Shown: positions 33,236-42,444 of the stretch, piece by piece
Layout: each line of letters begins with the position of its first letter
How positions within the stretch are numbered: position 1 is the stretch's first letter
Assembly (NCBI GenBank): GCA_964572185.1
Contig: CAZNFI010000001.1
Location: forward strand, 4,476-68,475
Direction: 5' to 3'
Source: Azophilus sp964572185
Lineage (GTDB): Bacteria > Pseudomonadota > Gammaproteobacteria > Pseudomonadales > Azotimanducaceae
DNA: 64,000 bases
The notes under the pieces: model-generated
Database searches by the model: none
What the model was told of the DNA's origin: nothing
The model's input: the letters and a program-made list of their open reading frames with translations, nothing else
Position numbers and translations under genes: made by a program

Positions 33236-35629
33236 TTAACGAGCCACTCCCAGCTCGAACTGGAAGGACTCCTTTTCGTCGATGTCGCTGGTATTGAACG
33301 GCTTGGCTATGCCGAATGTCATCGGCCCCATGGCGGTCAGCCAGGTGATGCCGAATCCCACCGAGTAGCGGAATTCCTTGGCGTCGAAACCGAAGCAGTT
33401 TCGGCTGACATCCGGGCAATTGCTGTTGAAGACATTGCCGGCGTCGACGAATATCACCGGCCGGAACTGCCGATTCTCCTCGACGAACGGCAACGTCAGA
33501 ATCAGTTCAAGACTCCCCTCGACCAGCATGTTGCCGCCGAACGGGTCGCCGTCCCGGGCTCTGCCTCTGCGGAAAAAGCCGTCGGGGATCGGATTGCCGT
33601 CGATATCATGCGTCGGATTGGTGGTGCGCGGGCCGAGCGTGGACTGCTCGAAGCCGCGAATGGAACCGAACCCGCCGGCAAAGAAATGCTCGTAGAAGGG
33701 TAGCGCTTCGGTATTGCCGTAACCGCCGCCGTACCCCAACTCCGTGCGAAAGCGCAGCGTGAGGCCGGCGAAGAACGGGAAGTACTGCTCGCCCCGGTAA
33801 GTCACCTTCCAGAATTGCAGGTCGCTGCCGGGAATCGATGCCTGCAGGGCCAGCGTCTGGGATCGGCCCCGTGTGGGGAACAGGCCCCGGTTCAGGGTGG
33901 AACCGATCCAGGAAAGATTGGCCTTGAAATTCAGGAAGTCGTCGCCGTTCTTGTCCAGGAACTCCGAGATCTCAAGCGCCGGAAAGCGTCCCTCGGTCAG
34001 TGAAGTCTGCTCCACCGAGCCGCCGAAATTGATGCGCTGCGTCTCGCCGATGGGAAAACCGAAATTCACGCCCACGCCGTAGGCATCGGTGCTGTAACGG
34101 GCAATGTTGCGCTCGTCCCAGTCGAGGCGCCGGAAATAGGCATTGTACCCGCGACTGATGCCGTCGAGCGTGTAGTACGGGTTGAAGTAGTTGAAGTTGG
34201 CCGATTTCTGGTACTTGGAATAGGACACGCCCAGCCCCAGGCTGTTGCCCGTGCCAAGCACATTGTTCTCCTGGTAGTTGGCGCCCACCACCAGCCCCCA
34301 GCCCTGGCTGTAACCCAGCGTCGCCGAGATGCTGCCCGACGGCTGCTCCTGCACCGTGAAGTTGACATCGATCTGGTCGTCGGTGCCCGGCACCTCCGGC
34401 GTCTCGACATTCACTTCCTGGAAATAACCGAGGCGCTCCATGCGCAGCTTGGACAGGTCGATCTGGGCAGTGGACGCCCAGCCGCCCTCCATCTGCCGCA
34501 GTTCCCGGCGCATCACTTCATCCTGGGTGACCCGGTTGCCGGCGAAGGTAACGCGCCGCACGTAGGCGCGCTTGCCGGCATCGACCACCACATCGATGGT
34601 GACCTTGCCGTCCTCCTTCACCCGGGGGATGCCGCCCGCGCTTGCAAACGTGTAGCCGGAATTGCCGAGTGCGGCCTCGAGCCGCTCCTCGGTCGCGGTC
34701 AACCAGGCCTGTGAGAAGACCTGCCCCGGCTTGACCAGCATCAGCGGCCGCAGGTCTTCCGGCTTCACGTCGTTCAGCTCACCGAGCAGGTTGACCTCAT
34801 CGATGGTGTACTTGTCGCCTTCCTCCACGTTCATGGAAATGTACACCTGCCGCTTGTCGGGCGTGATGCTCACCTGGGTGGACGCAATCTCGAATTCGAC
34901 ATAGCCCCGGTCCTTGTAGTAGCTCTCCAGTTTTTCGAGATCACCGGACAGCTTTTCGCGGTTGTACTTGTCGTTGTTGCGGAAAAAGGAGAACAGCCCC
35001 GGATGGCTCAGTTCCATCTCGTCGAGCAGTTCTTTCTCGGGAAAGATGCTCGCCCCCACCACGTTGATGTGCCGGATTCCGGATGTCTTGCCCTCTTCGA
35101 TATCGATACTGATGGCAACCCGGTTGCGGGGCAGTTCCTCGATATTTGTCTCGATGGAGGCACCATAGCGGCCCTGTGAAACGTACTGGCGCTCCAGTTC
35201 CAGGCCGACGCGTTCCAGGGTTGCCTGCTTGAAGATCTCGCCCTCGGCCAGCCCCTGCTGGGTCAGCCCCTCCAGCAGCGCCTCGGTCTTGATGGCCTTG
35301 TTGCCATCGATCTCGATGGATTCGATGGCCGGCCGCTCGACAACGGAGACCACCAGCGCGTCGTCGTCCCGGGCCATGCGAATGTCATCGAAGTAGCCGG
35401 AAGCAAACAGCAACCGGATCAACTGCCGGACCGCCACCTCGTCGACAGTGTCGCCGACCTGAACCGGCAGGATGTTGAAGACGGTACCCGCGGATACCCT
35501 CTGCAATCCCTGCAGGCGGATATCGGAAACGGTGAATGCCTGGCCCCAGGCCGCGGTCGCAAACAGCAGGGCGCAAACAGCCATCGGCAAACGTGCGGCG
35601 GCCCGCGCAACGAGTCGGTGCAACGCCAC
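33236..35629 (-). CDS. bamA: outer-membrane protein assembly factor BamA
   Basis: A 797-residue protein: signal peptide to about residue 29 (ATAAWG), five POTRA domains, then a beta-barrel of the Omp85 family including the conserved GSIRGFEQSTLGPR segment (VRGF/IRGF motif). It inserts barrel proteins into the outer membrane. The C-terminal strand reads FQFELGVAR: the usual final aromatic residue of the beta-signal is replaced by Arg. GTG at 35629 shares one base with the rseP stop (TAGTG), so the two are coupled. Confidence 0.95.
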   Translation of the reverse strand: MALHRLVARAAARLPMAVCALLFATAAWGQAFTVSDIRLQGLQRVSAGTVFNILPVQVGDTVDEVAVRQLIRLLFASGYFDDIRMARDDDALVVSVVERPAIESIEIDGNKAIKTEALLEGLTQQGLAEGEIFKQATLERVGLELERQYVSQGRYGASIETNIEELPRNRVAISIDIEEGKTSGIRHINVVGASIFPEKELLDEMELSHPGLFSFFRNNDKYNREKLSGDLEKLESYYKDRGYVEFEIASTQVSITPDKRQVYISMNVEEGDKYTIDEVNLLGELNDVKPEDLRPLMLVKPGQVFSQAWLTATEERLEAALGNSGYTFASAGGIPRVKEDGKVTIDVVVDAGKRAYVRRVTFAGNRVTQDEVMRRELRQMEGGWASTAQIDLSKLRMERLGYFQEVNVETPEVPGTDDQIDVNFTVQEQPSGSISATLGYSQGWGLVVGANYQENNVLGTGNSLGLGVSYSKYQKSANFNYFNPYYTLDGISRGYNAYFRRLDWDERNIARYSTDAYGVGVNFGFPIGETQRINFGGSVEQTSLTEGRFPALEISEFLDKNGDDFLNFKANLSWIGSTLNRGLFPTRGRSQTLALQASIPGSDLQFWKVTYRGEQYFPFFAGLTLRFRTELGYGGGYGNTEALPFYEHFFAGGFGSIRGFEQSTLGPRTTNPTHDIDGNPIPDGFFRRGRARDGDPFGGNMLVEGSLELILTLPFVEENRQFRPVIFVDAGNVFNSNCPDVSRNCFGFDAKEFRYSVGFGITWLTAMGPMTFGIAKPFNTSDIDEKESFQFELGVAR

Positions 35630-36954
35630 TACAGAAGCCTCGCGATGTCGTTGATGAGCACCAGTGCGATGAGGCCGCCGACAACCAGGAATCCGACCTG
35701 GGCGCCTACCAGTTGCACCCTTTCCGGAACCGGCCGGCGCCCGACCAGTTCGGCCAGGCAGTAGAGAACATGGCCGCCGTCCAGCAGCGGGATGGGCAGC
35801 AGGTTCAACACGCCCAGCGATATGCTGAGCAGCGCCAGGATGCCGACATAGACGCGCCACCCAGCCTGGGCGGAATCGCCGGCCACCTTGGCTATGGTGA
35901 TCGGCCCGCCAAGGTTTCTGACTGATATGTCGCCGATCAGCATCTTTTTCAGATGCTTGAGCACCATCAGCGTCTTGGCCCCGGTTTCCGCCACGCCTCG
36001 CGCTACGGCATCGATGGGGCCCAGGCGGATTTCATTGGTGGGCCAGCCGATTCCCACGAAACCGATTTCCGAACCATCCTGCAGCAGGCGCGAATCAGGC
36101 GTAACCGACAGCGTCAACGCAATGCCCTGGCGCACCACCGTCCATTGCGCAGACCGGCCCGGAGCGGCCTGGATTTCACTCACCAGAACCCCCCAGTCAC
36201 CGATCGGCACCGCGTCGACCGCGGCGATTCGATCCCAGGCGCGAAGTCCGGCACGTGCCGCAGGGGTGTCGGGCTGTACCGAACCCACCACGGCCGGGTA
36301 GGCGGGCTTCAGACCCAGAGACTCGAGCAGGTCCGGGTCGGCGGTACCGCGCAGCCATTCGTGTACCGGCACTTCCAGCGTCTGCGATGCATCGCCGCCA
36401 AAGGCGCGGTTGCCGATACGGATGATGCCGCTGTCGCCCAGGCGATTGGATAATGCCATCACCACTTCCTGCCAGGTGCGCACCTGCTGGCCGTCGATCG
36501 CGGTGATCTCCCGGTAGTCTTCCAGGCCGGCCGCGTGCACGGCGCTCGACGGCTCGACCTTGCCTACCATGGGAACGAGATTGGCGGTGCCGGCAACCGC
36601 CAGGCACCAGTATGCGAACGCCGCCAGCACGAAGTTGGCGAACGGCCCGGCGACGGCGATGGCCAGGCGCCACCACACGGTCAACCGGTTGTAGGTCAGA
36701 TCACCTGGCTTGATCTGGACGGCTTCGTCCGGATCCCGTTCATCGAGCATGCGAACGTAACCGCCCAACGGGATGGCGGCCAGCGTGAATTCGGTACCGT
36801 GCCTGTCCCTGCGCGACCACAACGGCCTGCCGAAGCCAACCGAAAATCGCAGGATGCGCACACCCGACCAGCGCGCCACCAGGAAGTGCCCGTATTCGTG
36901 GATGGTGACCAGCACACCGAGTGTCACCAGAAACGCCAGCGGATAAATCAGCAT
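35629..36954 (-). CDS. rseP: site-2 protease RseP
   Basis: A 441-residue membrane zinc protease with HEYGH near residue 20, tandem PDZ domains in the periplasmic loop, and the second metal motif LLPIPLLDGGHVLY. It cuts anti-sigma factor RseA in the envelope-stress pathway. In Pseudomonas-type gene order dxr lies between cdsA and rseP; here that site is a 250-base spacer (36955-37204) in which I see no gene or clear remnant. Confidence 0.95.
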   Translation of the reverse strand: MLIYPLAFLVTLGVLVTIHEYGHFLVARWSGVRILRFSVGFGRPLWSRRDRHGTEFTLAAIPLGGYVRMLDERDPDEAVQIKPGDLTYNRLTVWWRLAIAVAGPFANFVLAAFAYWCLAVAGTANLVPMVGKVEPSSAVHAAGLEDYREITAIDGQQVRTWQEVVMALSNRLGDSGIIRIGNRAFGGDASQTLEVPVHEWLRGTADPDLLESLGLKPAYPAVVGSVQPDTPAARAGLRAWDRIAAVDAVPIGDWGVLVSEIQAAPGRSAQWTVVRQGIALTLSVTPDSRLLQDGSEIGFVGIGWPTNEIRLGPIDAVARGVAETGAKTLMVLKHLKKMLIGDISVRNLGGPITIAKVAGDSAQAGWRVYVGILALLSISLGVLNLLPIPLLDGGHVLYCLAELVGRRPVPERVQLVGAQVGFLVVGGLIALVLINDIARLL

Positions 36955-37204
36955 ACCTCAGCCTTGTCGTTCATCGGCTTGCTGTTCGGGCCAAAGCCAG
37001 GTGAAACGATGCCTCGGGCCGGACGGAGACCATCGGCAAAGGCGACATCCTCTCGAACCTGGCCACCATACCGCGATCGGAAGTCTCGAACGCGGCCGGA
37101 ATCGAACGCGCCAATCGCGCGCGTCGATCCGAGCGCATCTTATACGAACTCCGAAGTCGCGGTCGAACCCGCAACCGCCACTACCCGTTGCGCGAAATGT
37201 GCCC

Positions 37205-37993
37205 TCAAAGGCCGGTTAGAATGACGGCAAAGGCGGGCAGCACCGGCAGAGCGGAATCGATACGGTCGAGCACGCCGCCATGGCCCGGCAACAGCGACCC
37301 GGAGTCCTTTACCCCGGAGACGCGTTTGAGCAGGCTCTCCAGCAGGTCGCCAAACACGGACAGCACGATCAGTCCCAGGGTCGCCCCGACCCAGACCCAG
37401 TCGGCGCTGCCGGTAAGCATCAGCGCGCCGATACAGACCGACCCGCTCAAGGCGGCGCCGCCCAGCGCACCCTCCCAGGTCTTGCCCGGGCTTAGTGTCG
37501 GTGCCAGGCGCCTGCGCCCGAAACGCCGGCCGGCCAGGTAAGCGCCGATGTCGGCGCCCCAGATCAGCGCAAACACCCACAACAGCCAGTGGCCGCCATT
37601 GGGCGCCGCCCGGACGGCCACCAGGCCCGTCCAGGTACTCCAGATGACCAGCACCCCCAGCGAGGCGATCAGCCAGCGGCTTTCGAACAGGCGCTTGCCG
37701 GCAGGCCAGCAGAGCACCAACACGATGGCCAGCGCCCAGATGCCAATCCCCAGCCACAGCGCCGCTGCCTGAATCACCGGCAGGTTGAATGCCACGACCG
37801 CCAACACCAGGAACGCAGCGGCAAACGAACCCCGCTGCCTGGATTCTGGCCACCGCGCCAAACCCGCCCACTCGTATGCGCCGAGTGCGCCCGCCACGGC
37901 AAACAGGATTCCCGACCAGGGCGGGCTCAGGTATATGCATCCCACGGCCACGGGCAGCAGCAGCAGGGTGGTGACTACGCGACTGCGGAACAC
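37205..37993 (-). CDS. cdsA: phosphatidate cytidylyltransferase
   Basis: A 262-residue polytopic membrane enzyme making CDP-diacylglycerol from phosphatidate and CTP. The C-terminal signature is present: SLLKRVSGVKDSGSLLPGHG followed by GGVLDRIDS. About seven or eight hydrophobic segments precede it. GTG at 37993 is the likely start. The 190 bases up to the uppS stop contain a 10-bp direct repeat (CTCAACCGCG twice, 38005-38024) but no gene. Confidence 0.95.
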   Translation of the reverse strand: MFRSRVVTTLLLLPVAVGCIYLSPPWSGILFAVAGALGAYEWAGLARWPESRQRGSFAAAFLVLAVVAFNLPVIQAAALWLGIGIWALAIVLVLCWPAGKRLFESRWLIASLGVLVIWSTWTGLVAVRAAPNGGHWLLWVFALIWGADIGAYLAGRRFGRRRLAPTLSPGKTWEGALGGAALSGSVCIGALMLTGSADWVWVGATLGLIVLSVFGDLLESLLKRVSGVKDSGSLLPGHGGVLDRIDSALPVLPAFAVILTGL

Positions 37994-38183
37994 CTTGCCA
38001 CGACCTCAACCGCGCTCAACCGCGCCGCGCCTGTCCAATCGGCCAGGCTCCGGACAAGGGCAGTGGCTTGTACGGCACGGCCGCACGTGGCACGTCGATC
38101 GATCGACCCCGTCGCAACCGCAACGCCGCGTCGTGCGCGATGCCGCACCGCGAGTGTGATGCCGCGTCACGTATGCGGCACGC

Positions 38184-38924
38184 CTACTCCCGGCACCCGA
38201 AACGGCGCTTGCGCTCTTCGAACGCGTCAAGCGCACGGGCCAGTTCCTGCACGTCGAAATCAGGCCAGAAGGCATCGGTAAAGTAGAACTCCGTGTAGGC
38301 GAAGTCCCAGAGCAGGAAGTTGCTGATTCGCTGGTCGCCACCTGTTCGGATACAGAGGTCCGGCGCTGGCGCCGGGGCCAGCGAAAGGTACGACTCGAAT
38401 ACGTCTTCGTCGATGCGGTCCACCGCCAGGCGGCCTTCCGCAACCGCCAGGGCCATGCTTCGCGCCGCTTCGGTGATGTCCCAGCGCCCGCCATAATTGG
38501 CGGCTATATTGAGAATCACGTCGGTATTGCGCCTGGTCAGCGACTCGGCGCGGTTCATCTGCATCTGCAGGTCCGCCGGGAAGCGCGAGCGATCGCCGAT
38601 GATGCGCAGGCGCACCTTCCGGCGGTGCAGTTCATCGAGATCGTTTTCGAAGACGCTGCGCATCAACCCGATCAGCAGATTGATCTCGCCCTGGGGGCGT
38701 TGCCAGTTCTCGGTGCTGAATGCGAACAGGGTAAGGCGGCGAATGCCCTGCTCGGCGCAGGCTTCCACCACCGGCCTCACGTTGCGTGCTCCCGCCCGGT
38801 GCCCCATGGCCCCGGGCAAGCGCCGCTGACGGGCCCAGCGGTGATTGCCGTCCATGATGATGGCCAGGTGCCGGGGAAGCCGCGCCGGCCTGTGTTCCGG
38901 GATGCTGGCCTGCAACTGTGACAT
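38184..38924 (-). CDS. uppS: undecaprenyl diphosphate synthase
   Basis: A 246-residue cis-prenyltransferase. The catalytic region IMDGNHRWARQRRLPG and the RTGGDQRISNFLLWD motif are intact. It extends farnesyl diphosphate with isopentenyl diphosphate to the C55 lipid carrier of wall and O-antigen synthesis. It depends on isoprenoid precursors, yet the MEP-pathway genes that normally neighbour it are absent here. ATG at 38924. Confidence 0.96.
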   Translation of the reverse strand: MSQLQASIPEHRPARLPRHLAIIMDGNHRWARQRRLPGAMGHRAGARNVRPVVEACAEQGIRRLTLFAFSTENWQRPQGEINLLIGLMRSVFENDLDELHRRKVRLRIIGDRSRFPADLQMQMNRAESLTRRNTDVILNIAANYGGRWDITEAARSMALAVAEGRLAVDRIDEDVFESYLSLAPAPAPDLCIRTGGDQRISNFLLWDFAYTEFYFTDAFWPDFDVQELARALDAFEERKRRFGCRE

Positions 38925-38932
38925 GCGTGGCT

Positions 38933-38983
38933 AGGCGCCTCGCCTGTCGGCGAAGCATTCAAGTTGCTCCGCAACTTGCCGAC
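38933..38983 (+). repeat. two-hairpin intergenic repeat, copy B
   Basis: It holds TCGCC-TGTC-GGCGA and CAAGTTGC-TCC-GCAACTTG, both perfect stems. It matches copy A at 2481-2530. Relative to A, a G-C pair in stem 2 has become A-T, and the loop of stem 1 differs by one base while its stem is unchanged. It lies in the 151-base frr-uppS spacer, the place where E. coli carries dxr. Confidence 0.7.
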
Positions 38984-39075
38984 TCTGTTCGCCGATACGA
39001 TTCATCTGTTCACACATACATCGCTCAAGAACCTTACGCGCCTCGCCTGTCTCCTCGTACTGCGGCATCGCCCCG

Positions 39076-39645
39076 TCAGATCTCCATCAGGTCCGCCTCC
39101 TTGGCGGCCAGTTCCGCATCGACCACCTTGATGCGGCGGTCGGTGATCTGCTGAATCTGCTGCTCGGCGCGCCGCTCGTCGTCCTCGGCGATCTCCTTTT
39201 CCTTGAGCAGTTCACGGACTTCGTGAATGGCATCGCGACGGATATTGCGGATGGCAATGCGTGCCGCTTCCGCCTCGTGCCTGGCCTGGCGCGCCAGGTC
39301 GCGGCGGTTTTCTTCGGTCAGCGCCGGCAAAGGGACACGCACCGCATCCTTGCTGCCTGCCGGTGTGATGCCCAGGTCGCTCTTGAGAATTGCTTTTTCG
39401 ATCTGGGGAATCAGGCTCTTTTCCCAGGGCGTGATCACCAGGGTCCGAGCCTCCTCGACGGTAATGGTGGCCACCCGGTTGAGCGGCGTGTCGCTACCGT
39501 AGTACGGCACGTCGATGGAATCGAGCAGGCTGGGATGGGCGCGGCCGGTACGAATGCGCGCGAATGCCGCGTGCATGGTGTCGATCGACTTGCCCATGCG
39601 CTCGTCCGCATCGGCCTCGATGAGTTCCACCATTTCATTCATCAA
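39076..39645 (-). CDS. frr: ribosome recycling factor
   Basis: A 189-residue (183-187 in relatives) three-helix-bundle factor that splits post-termination ribosomes with EF-G. RTGRAHPSLLDSIDVPYYG, the TPWEKSLI region and GRITPAG-like DLGITPAGSKDAVRVPLP are diagnostic. The ATG overlaps the pyrH stop (ATGA). Confidence 0.97.
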   Translation of the reverse strand: MMNEMVELIEADADERMGKSIDTMHAAFARIRTGRAHPSLLDSIDVPYYGSDTPLNRVATITVEEARTLVITPWEKSLIPQIEKAILKSDLGITPAGSKDAVRVPLPALTEENRRDLARQARHEAEAARIAIRNIRRDAIHEVRELLKEKEIAEDDERRAEQQIQQITDRRIKVVDAELAAKEADLMEI

Positions 39646-40361
39646 CGCGGCGCCTCGATCGCAGGTACGATTCGGGTGCCCACCTTGTCACCCTTGGCAA
39701 TCCGGGTCAACGCGTCGGGCGCATCGATTGCAAAAACCACCACTTCAAGGGCATTGTCCCGGCACAGGCACAGTGCCGTGGCATCCATGACCTTGAGGCC
39801 TCGCGCCAGGGCATCGTCGAAATCCAGTTCATCGAATCGAATCGCGTCGGCATCGGTTACCGGGTCAGCAGTGTAAACACCGTCCACTTTCGTGGCTTTG
39901 AGCACCTGATCGACTTTCAGTTCGAGCCCGCGCAGGCAAGCCGCCGTATCGGTCGTGAAGTAGGGATTGCCGGTGCCGCCGGTGAGCACCGCGACCTCGT
40001 CGGCATCGAGCGCCGCGCGCACCGCCCCGGTATCGAATGCCGGCAGTACACCGGGCACGGCCAGGCCGGACCAGGCGCGCGCCGGCACGTCGCAACGCAG
40101 CAACGCATCGCGCAGGGCAAGGCCGTTCATGCAGGTCGCCAGCATGCCCATGTGATCGCCGGTTACCCGGTCCATGCCAGCCGCGGCGAGTTGCGCACCG
40201 CGAAAAAGATTGCCGCCGCCGAGCACGACGGCAAACTGAACACCCAATTGCCTGGCCTGGCCAATCTGGCTGGCGAGCCGGTCCAGAATGTCCGCATCGA
40301 TACCGCCCGCCGCACCGGCCGCCAATGCCTCCCCGGACAGTTTCAGCAGCAGTCGGGGCAT
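39642..40361 (-). CDS. pyrH: UMP kinase
   Basis: A 239-residue amino-acid-kinase-fold enzyme phosphorylating UMP to UDP, upstream of pyrG in the CTP route. Motifs LLKLSGEALA, VLGGGNLFRG and FTTDTAACLRG are present, with KVDGVYTADPV near the C-terminal half. It precedes frr with a four-base overlap. A 111-base spacer without a gene separates it from tsf. Confidence 0.97.
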   Translation of the reverse strand: MPRLLLKLSGEALAAGAAGGIDADILDRLASQIGQARQLGVQFAVVLGGGNLFRGAQLAAAGMDRVTGDHMGMLATCMNGLALRDALLRCDVPARAWSGLAVPGVLPAFDTGAVRAALDADEVAVLTGGTGNPYFTTDTAACLRGLELKVDQVLKATKVDGVYTADPVTDADAIRFDELDFDDALARGLKVMDATALCLCRDNALEVVVFAIDAPDALTRIAKGDKVGTRIVPAIEAPR

Positions 40362-40472
40362 CGATCAGCGCTCCAGCGATTGATGCTAAACCGGCTGTTC
40401 GCGGATCCGGTCATCAAACGGGCCGAGTTCGCACCCGCTCACTGCGATGCCGCCGGGCTGGCGCACCGCCCC

Positions 40473-41372
40473 TCAGCCCGTTCCCTGGGCCTGTGCCGCA
40501 ACTTCCGCAGCGAAGTCCGCGCGCTCGACGGCAATGCCCTCGCCTACCTCGAAACGCAGGAATCGCCGGCATTCGGCCTGCCTGGCGCTGAGTAGCTTGC
40601 CCACCTTCAGACCCGCGTCCTTGACAAACTTCTGCTCGACCAGGCTCACCTCGGCCAGGAACTTGCGCACCCTGCCTTCAACCATCTTGACCAGAATCTC
40701 CGGCGGTTTCGGCTTCCTGCCGGCCGCCGCCTCGGACTCCGCCTCGGCCTCGGCCTGGGCCTGGTAGATGTCCCGTTCCTTGTCGATGAGCGCGGCATCG
40801 AGGTCGTCGGGTTTAACCACCAGCGGCGTCGGGTCGTGGGCGGTGACATGCATGGCCAGGTCCCGCGCCAGCACGCTGTCGTCCGTCGAGATTTCCACCA
40901 GTGCCGCCTTGCGGTTGTCGTTGTGCAGGTAACCGGCGATGTAACCGTCGTCCGCGTCAAGCCGTGCCACCCGGCGCACGGCGATGTTCTCGCCGATCTC
41001 CTGCACCAGCGCTTCACGTTCGGCGGCGAAGCGGCTGGCTACCGTCTCGGTGTCGCCGCCGTTCTCGTAGACCGCATCGAGAACCGAACCGACAAAGCGG
41101 GTGAACACCTCGTTACGCGCCGCAAAATCGGTTTCGATGTTGATTTCCACCAACGCCGCCCGCTTGCCGTCATCGGCCACCTTCAGCCCCAGCAGACCTT
41201 CCGCCGCCGTGCGCCCGGAGCGCTTCGCTGCCTTGACGGCGCTCTTCTTGCGCAACTGCTCGATGGCCGTCTCGATGTCGCCGCCGGCCTCCTGCAGCGC
41301 CGCCTTGCAGTCCATCATGCCAAGCCCGGTGCGGTCGCGCAGCTCCTTGACCAGTTTCGCCGTAATGGCCAT
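40473..41372 (-). CDS. tsf: elongation factor Ts
   Basis: A 299-residue guanine-nucleotide exchange factor for EF-Tu. The N-terminal RDRTGLGMMDCKAALQEAGG motif is clear, and the core dimerisation domain follows. ATG at 41372 has AAGGAG nine bases upstream, a strong site suited to a highly expressed gene. It follows rpsB by 11 bases, the universal pair. Confidence 0.97.
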   Translation of the reverse strand: MAITAKLVKELRDRTGLGMMDCKAALQEAGGDIETAIEQLRKKSAVKAAKRSGRTAAEGLLGLKVADDGKRAALVEINIETDFAARNEVFTRFVGSVLDAVYENGGDTETVASRFAAEREALVQEIGENIAVRRVARLDADDGYIAGYLHNDNRKAALVEISTDDSVLARDLAMHVTAHDPTPLVVKPDDLDAALIDKERDIYQAQAEAEAESEAAAGRKPKPPEILVKMVEGRVRKFLAEVSLVEQKFVKDAGLKVGKLLSARQAECRRFLRFEVGEGIAVERADFAAEVAAQAQGTG

Positions 41373-41383
41373 CGCCGTGCTCC

Positions 41384-42208
41384 TTACTGTTGCTCGCCCG
41401 AGGGCGCCGCCACGAATTCCCCGGAATCCCCGTCCTCGGCAACCTCGACATACTCGTCGCCGCCGGCCATCACCGCCGCGGAGGGCTCACCGGACACGCT
41501 TTCCCCATCCTGGATTCCGCCCAGGCTGGCGTTTTCTTTGCCTTCCTGTATGGCATCGGCAACCGCGGTGACGTACAGGCGAATGGCACGGATCGCATCG
41601 TCATTGCCGGGAATGACATAGTCGATGCCGTCCGGATCGCTGTTGGTATCGACGATGGCGAACACCGGTATGCCAAGCTTGTTGGCCTCGCTGACGGCGA
41701 TGCGCTCGTGCTGCACATCGATAACGAACAGGGCGTCGGGCAGGCCGCCGATGTTCTTGATGCCGCCGAGGCTGCGTTCCAGCTTCTGCATCAGCCGCCG
41801 CTGGTGCAGCGCTTCCTTCTTGGTCAGCTTCTCCAGGCCGCCCTCTGCCGCCTGCTTCTCCAAGTCCTGCAGGCGGCGGATGGATTGCCGGATGGTCTTG
41901 TAATTGGTGAGCATGCCGCCCAACCAGCGCTGGTCGACAAACGGCATGTCCACGCGGATTGCCTGTTCCCTGATCACCTTGGCGGCAGAGCGCTTGGTGC
42001 CCACGAACAGAATCTTGTTGCCGCGGCTCGCCATGTTGCGCAGTTCCGTCAGGGCGCGTTCGAAAGCCGGCGCGGTCTGCTCCAGGTCGATGATGTGGAT
42101 CTTCTTGCGAGCCCCGAAGATGAAAGGGCTCATCTTGGGGTTCCAGAAGCGGGTTTGATGGCCGAAGTGAACACCAGCGGCCAGCATGTCGCGCATGTTT
42201 ATGCTCAA
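41384..42208 (-). CDS. rpsB: 30S ribosomal protein S2
   Basis: A 274-residue S2 protein. It begins near MRDMLAAGVHFGHQTRFWNP, and the RWLGGMLTN and IPVFAIVDTN segments are diagnostic. TTG at 42208 has GGAG eight bases upstream, whereas the ATG at 42196 is 20 bases from it, so TTG is favoured. The C-terminal tail after residue 230 is about 30 residues longer than in E. coli and acidic (VEVAEDGDSGEFV). It heads the minus-strand core run. The 236 bases to map contain the divergent promoters. Confidence 0.96.
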   Translation of the reverse strand: MSINMRDMLAAGVHFGHQTRFWNPKMSPFIFGARKKIHIIDLEQTAPAFERALTELRNMASRGNKILFVGTKRSAAKVIREQAIRVDMPFVDQRWLGGMLTNYKTIRQSIRRLQDLEKQAAEGGLEKLTKKEALHQRRLMQKLERSLGGIKNIGGLPDALFVIDVQHERIAVSEANKLGIPVFAIVDTNSDPDGIDYVIPGNDDAIRAIRLYVTAVADAIQEGKENASLGGIQDGESVSGEPSAAVMAGGDEYVEVAEDGDSGEFVAAPSGEQQ

Positions 42209-42406
42209 TTTCTTTTCTCCGGGTTGAGCCTCCGCCGTTCCCGGACCCAAACCGTCGATCGGGGCGGCAACCTGATGGTTCCACCCGCCGCCGGCACCCG
42301 TGGGCCCGTGTCGAACCGCGTGCGAATTACGACCGCCGACGATCAGCGAAAACTGCCTGCAATTCCCTTTTCGTCGCGGCGTTTACCCGGGCGCGACACC
42401 AGCGCG

Positions 42407-42435
42407 TTGCTCCCGAGCGGCGCGGTTTATACCAT
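42407..42435 (+). promoter_or_regulatory. candidate promoter of map
   Basis: TTGCTC and TACCAT with a 17-base spacer would start transcription close to 42442, a few bases before the map ATG at 42445. If correct, the mRNA is nearly leaderless, which fits the absence of a Shine-Dalgarno sequence there. Judged by eye only. Confidence 0.3.
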
Positions 42436-42444
42436 AACGGCCCC

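Noticed and set aside
36955..37204. Possible dxr remnant between rseP and cdsA
   Set aside because: No frame in the 250-base spacer shows DXR motifs; the short open frames are arginine-rich and look like chance.
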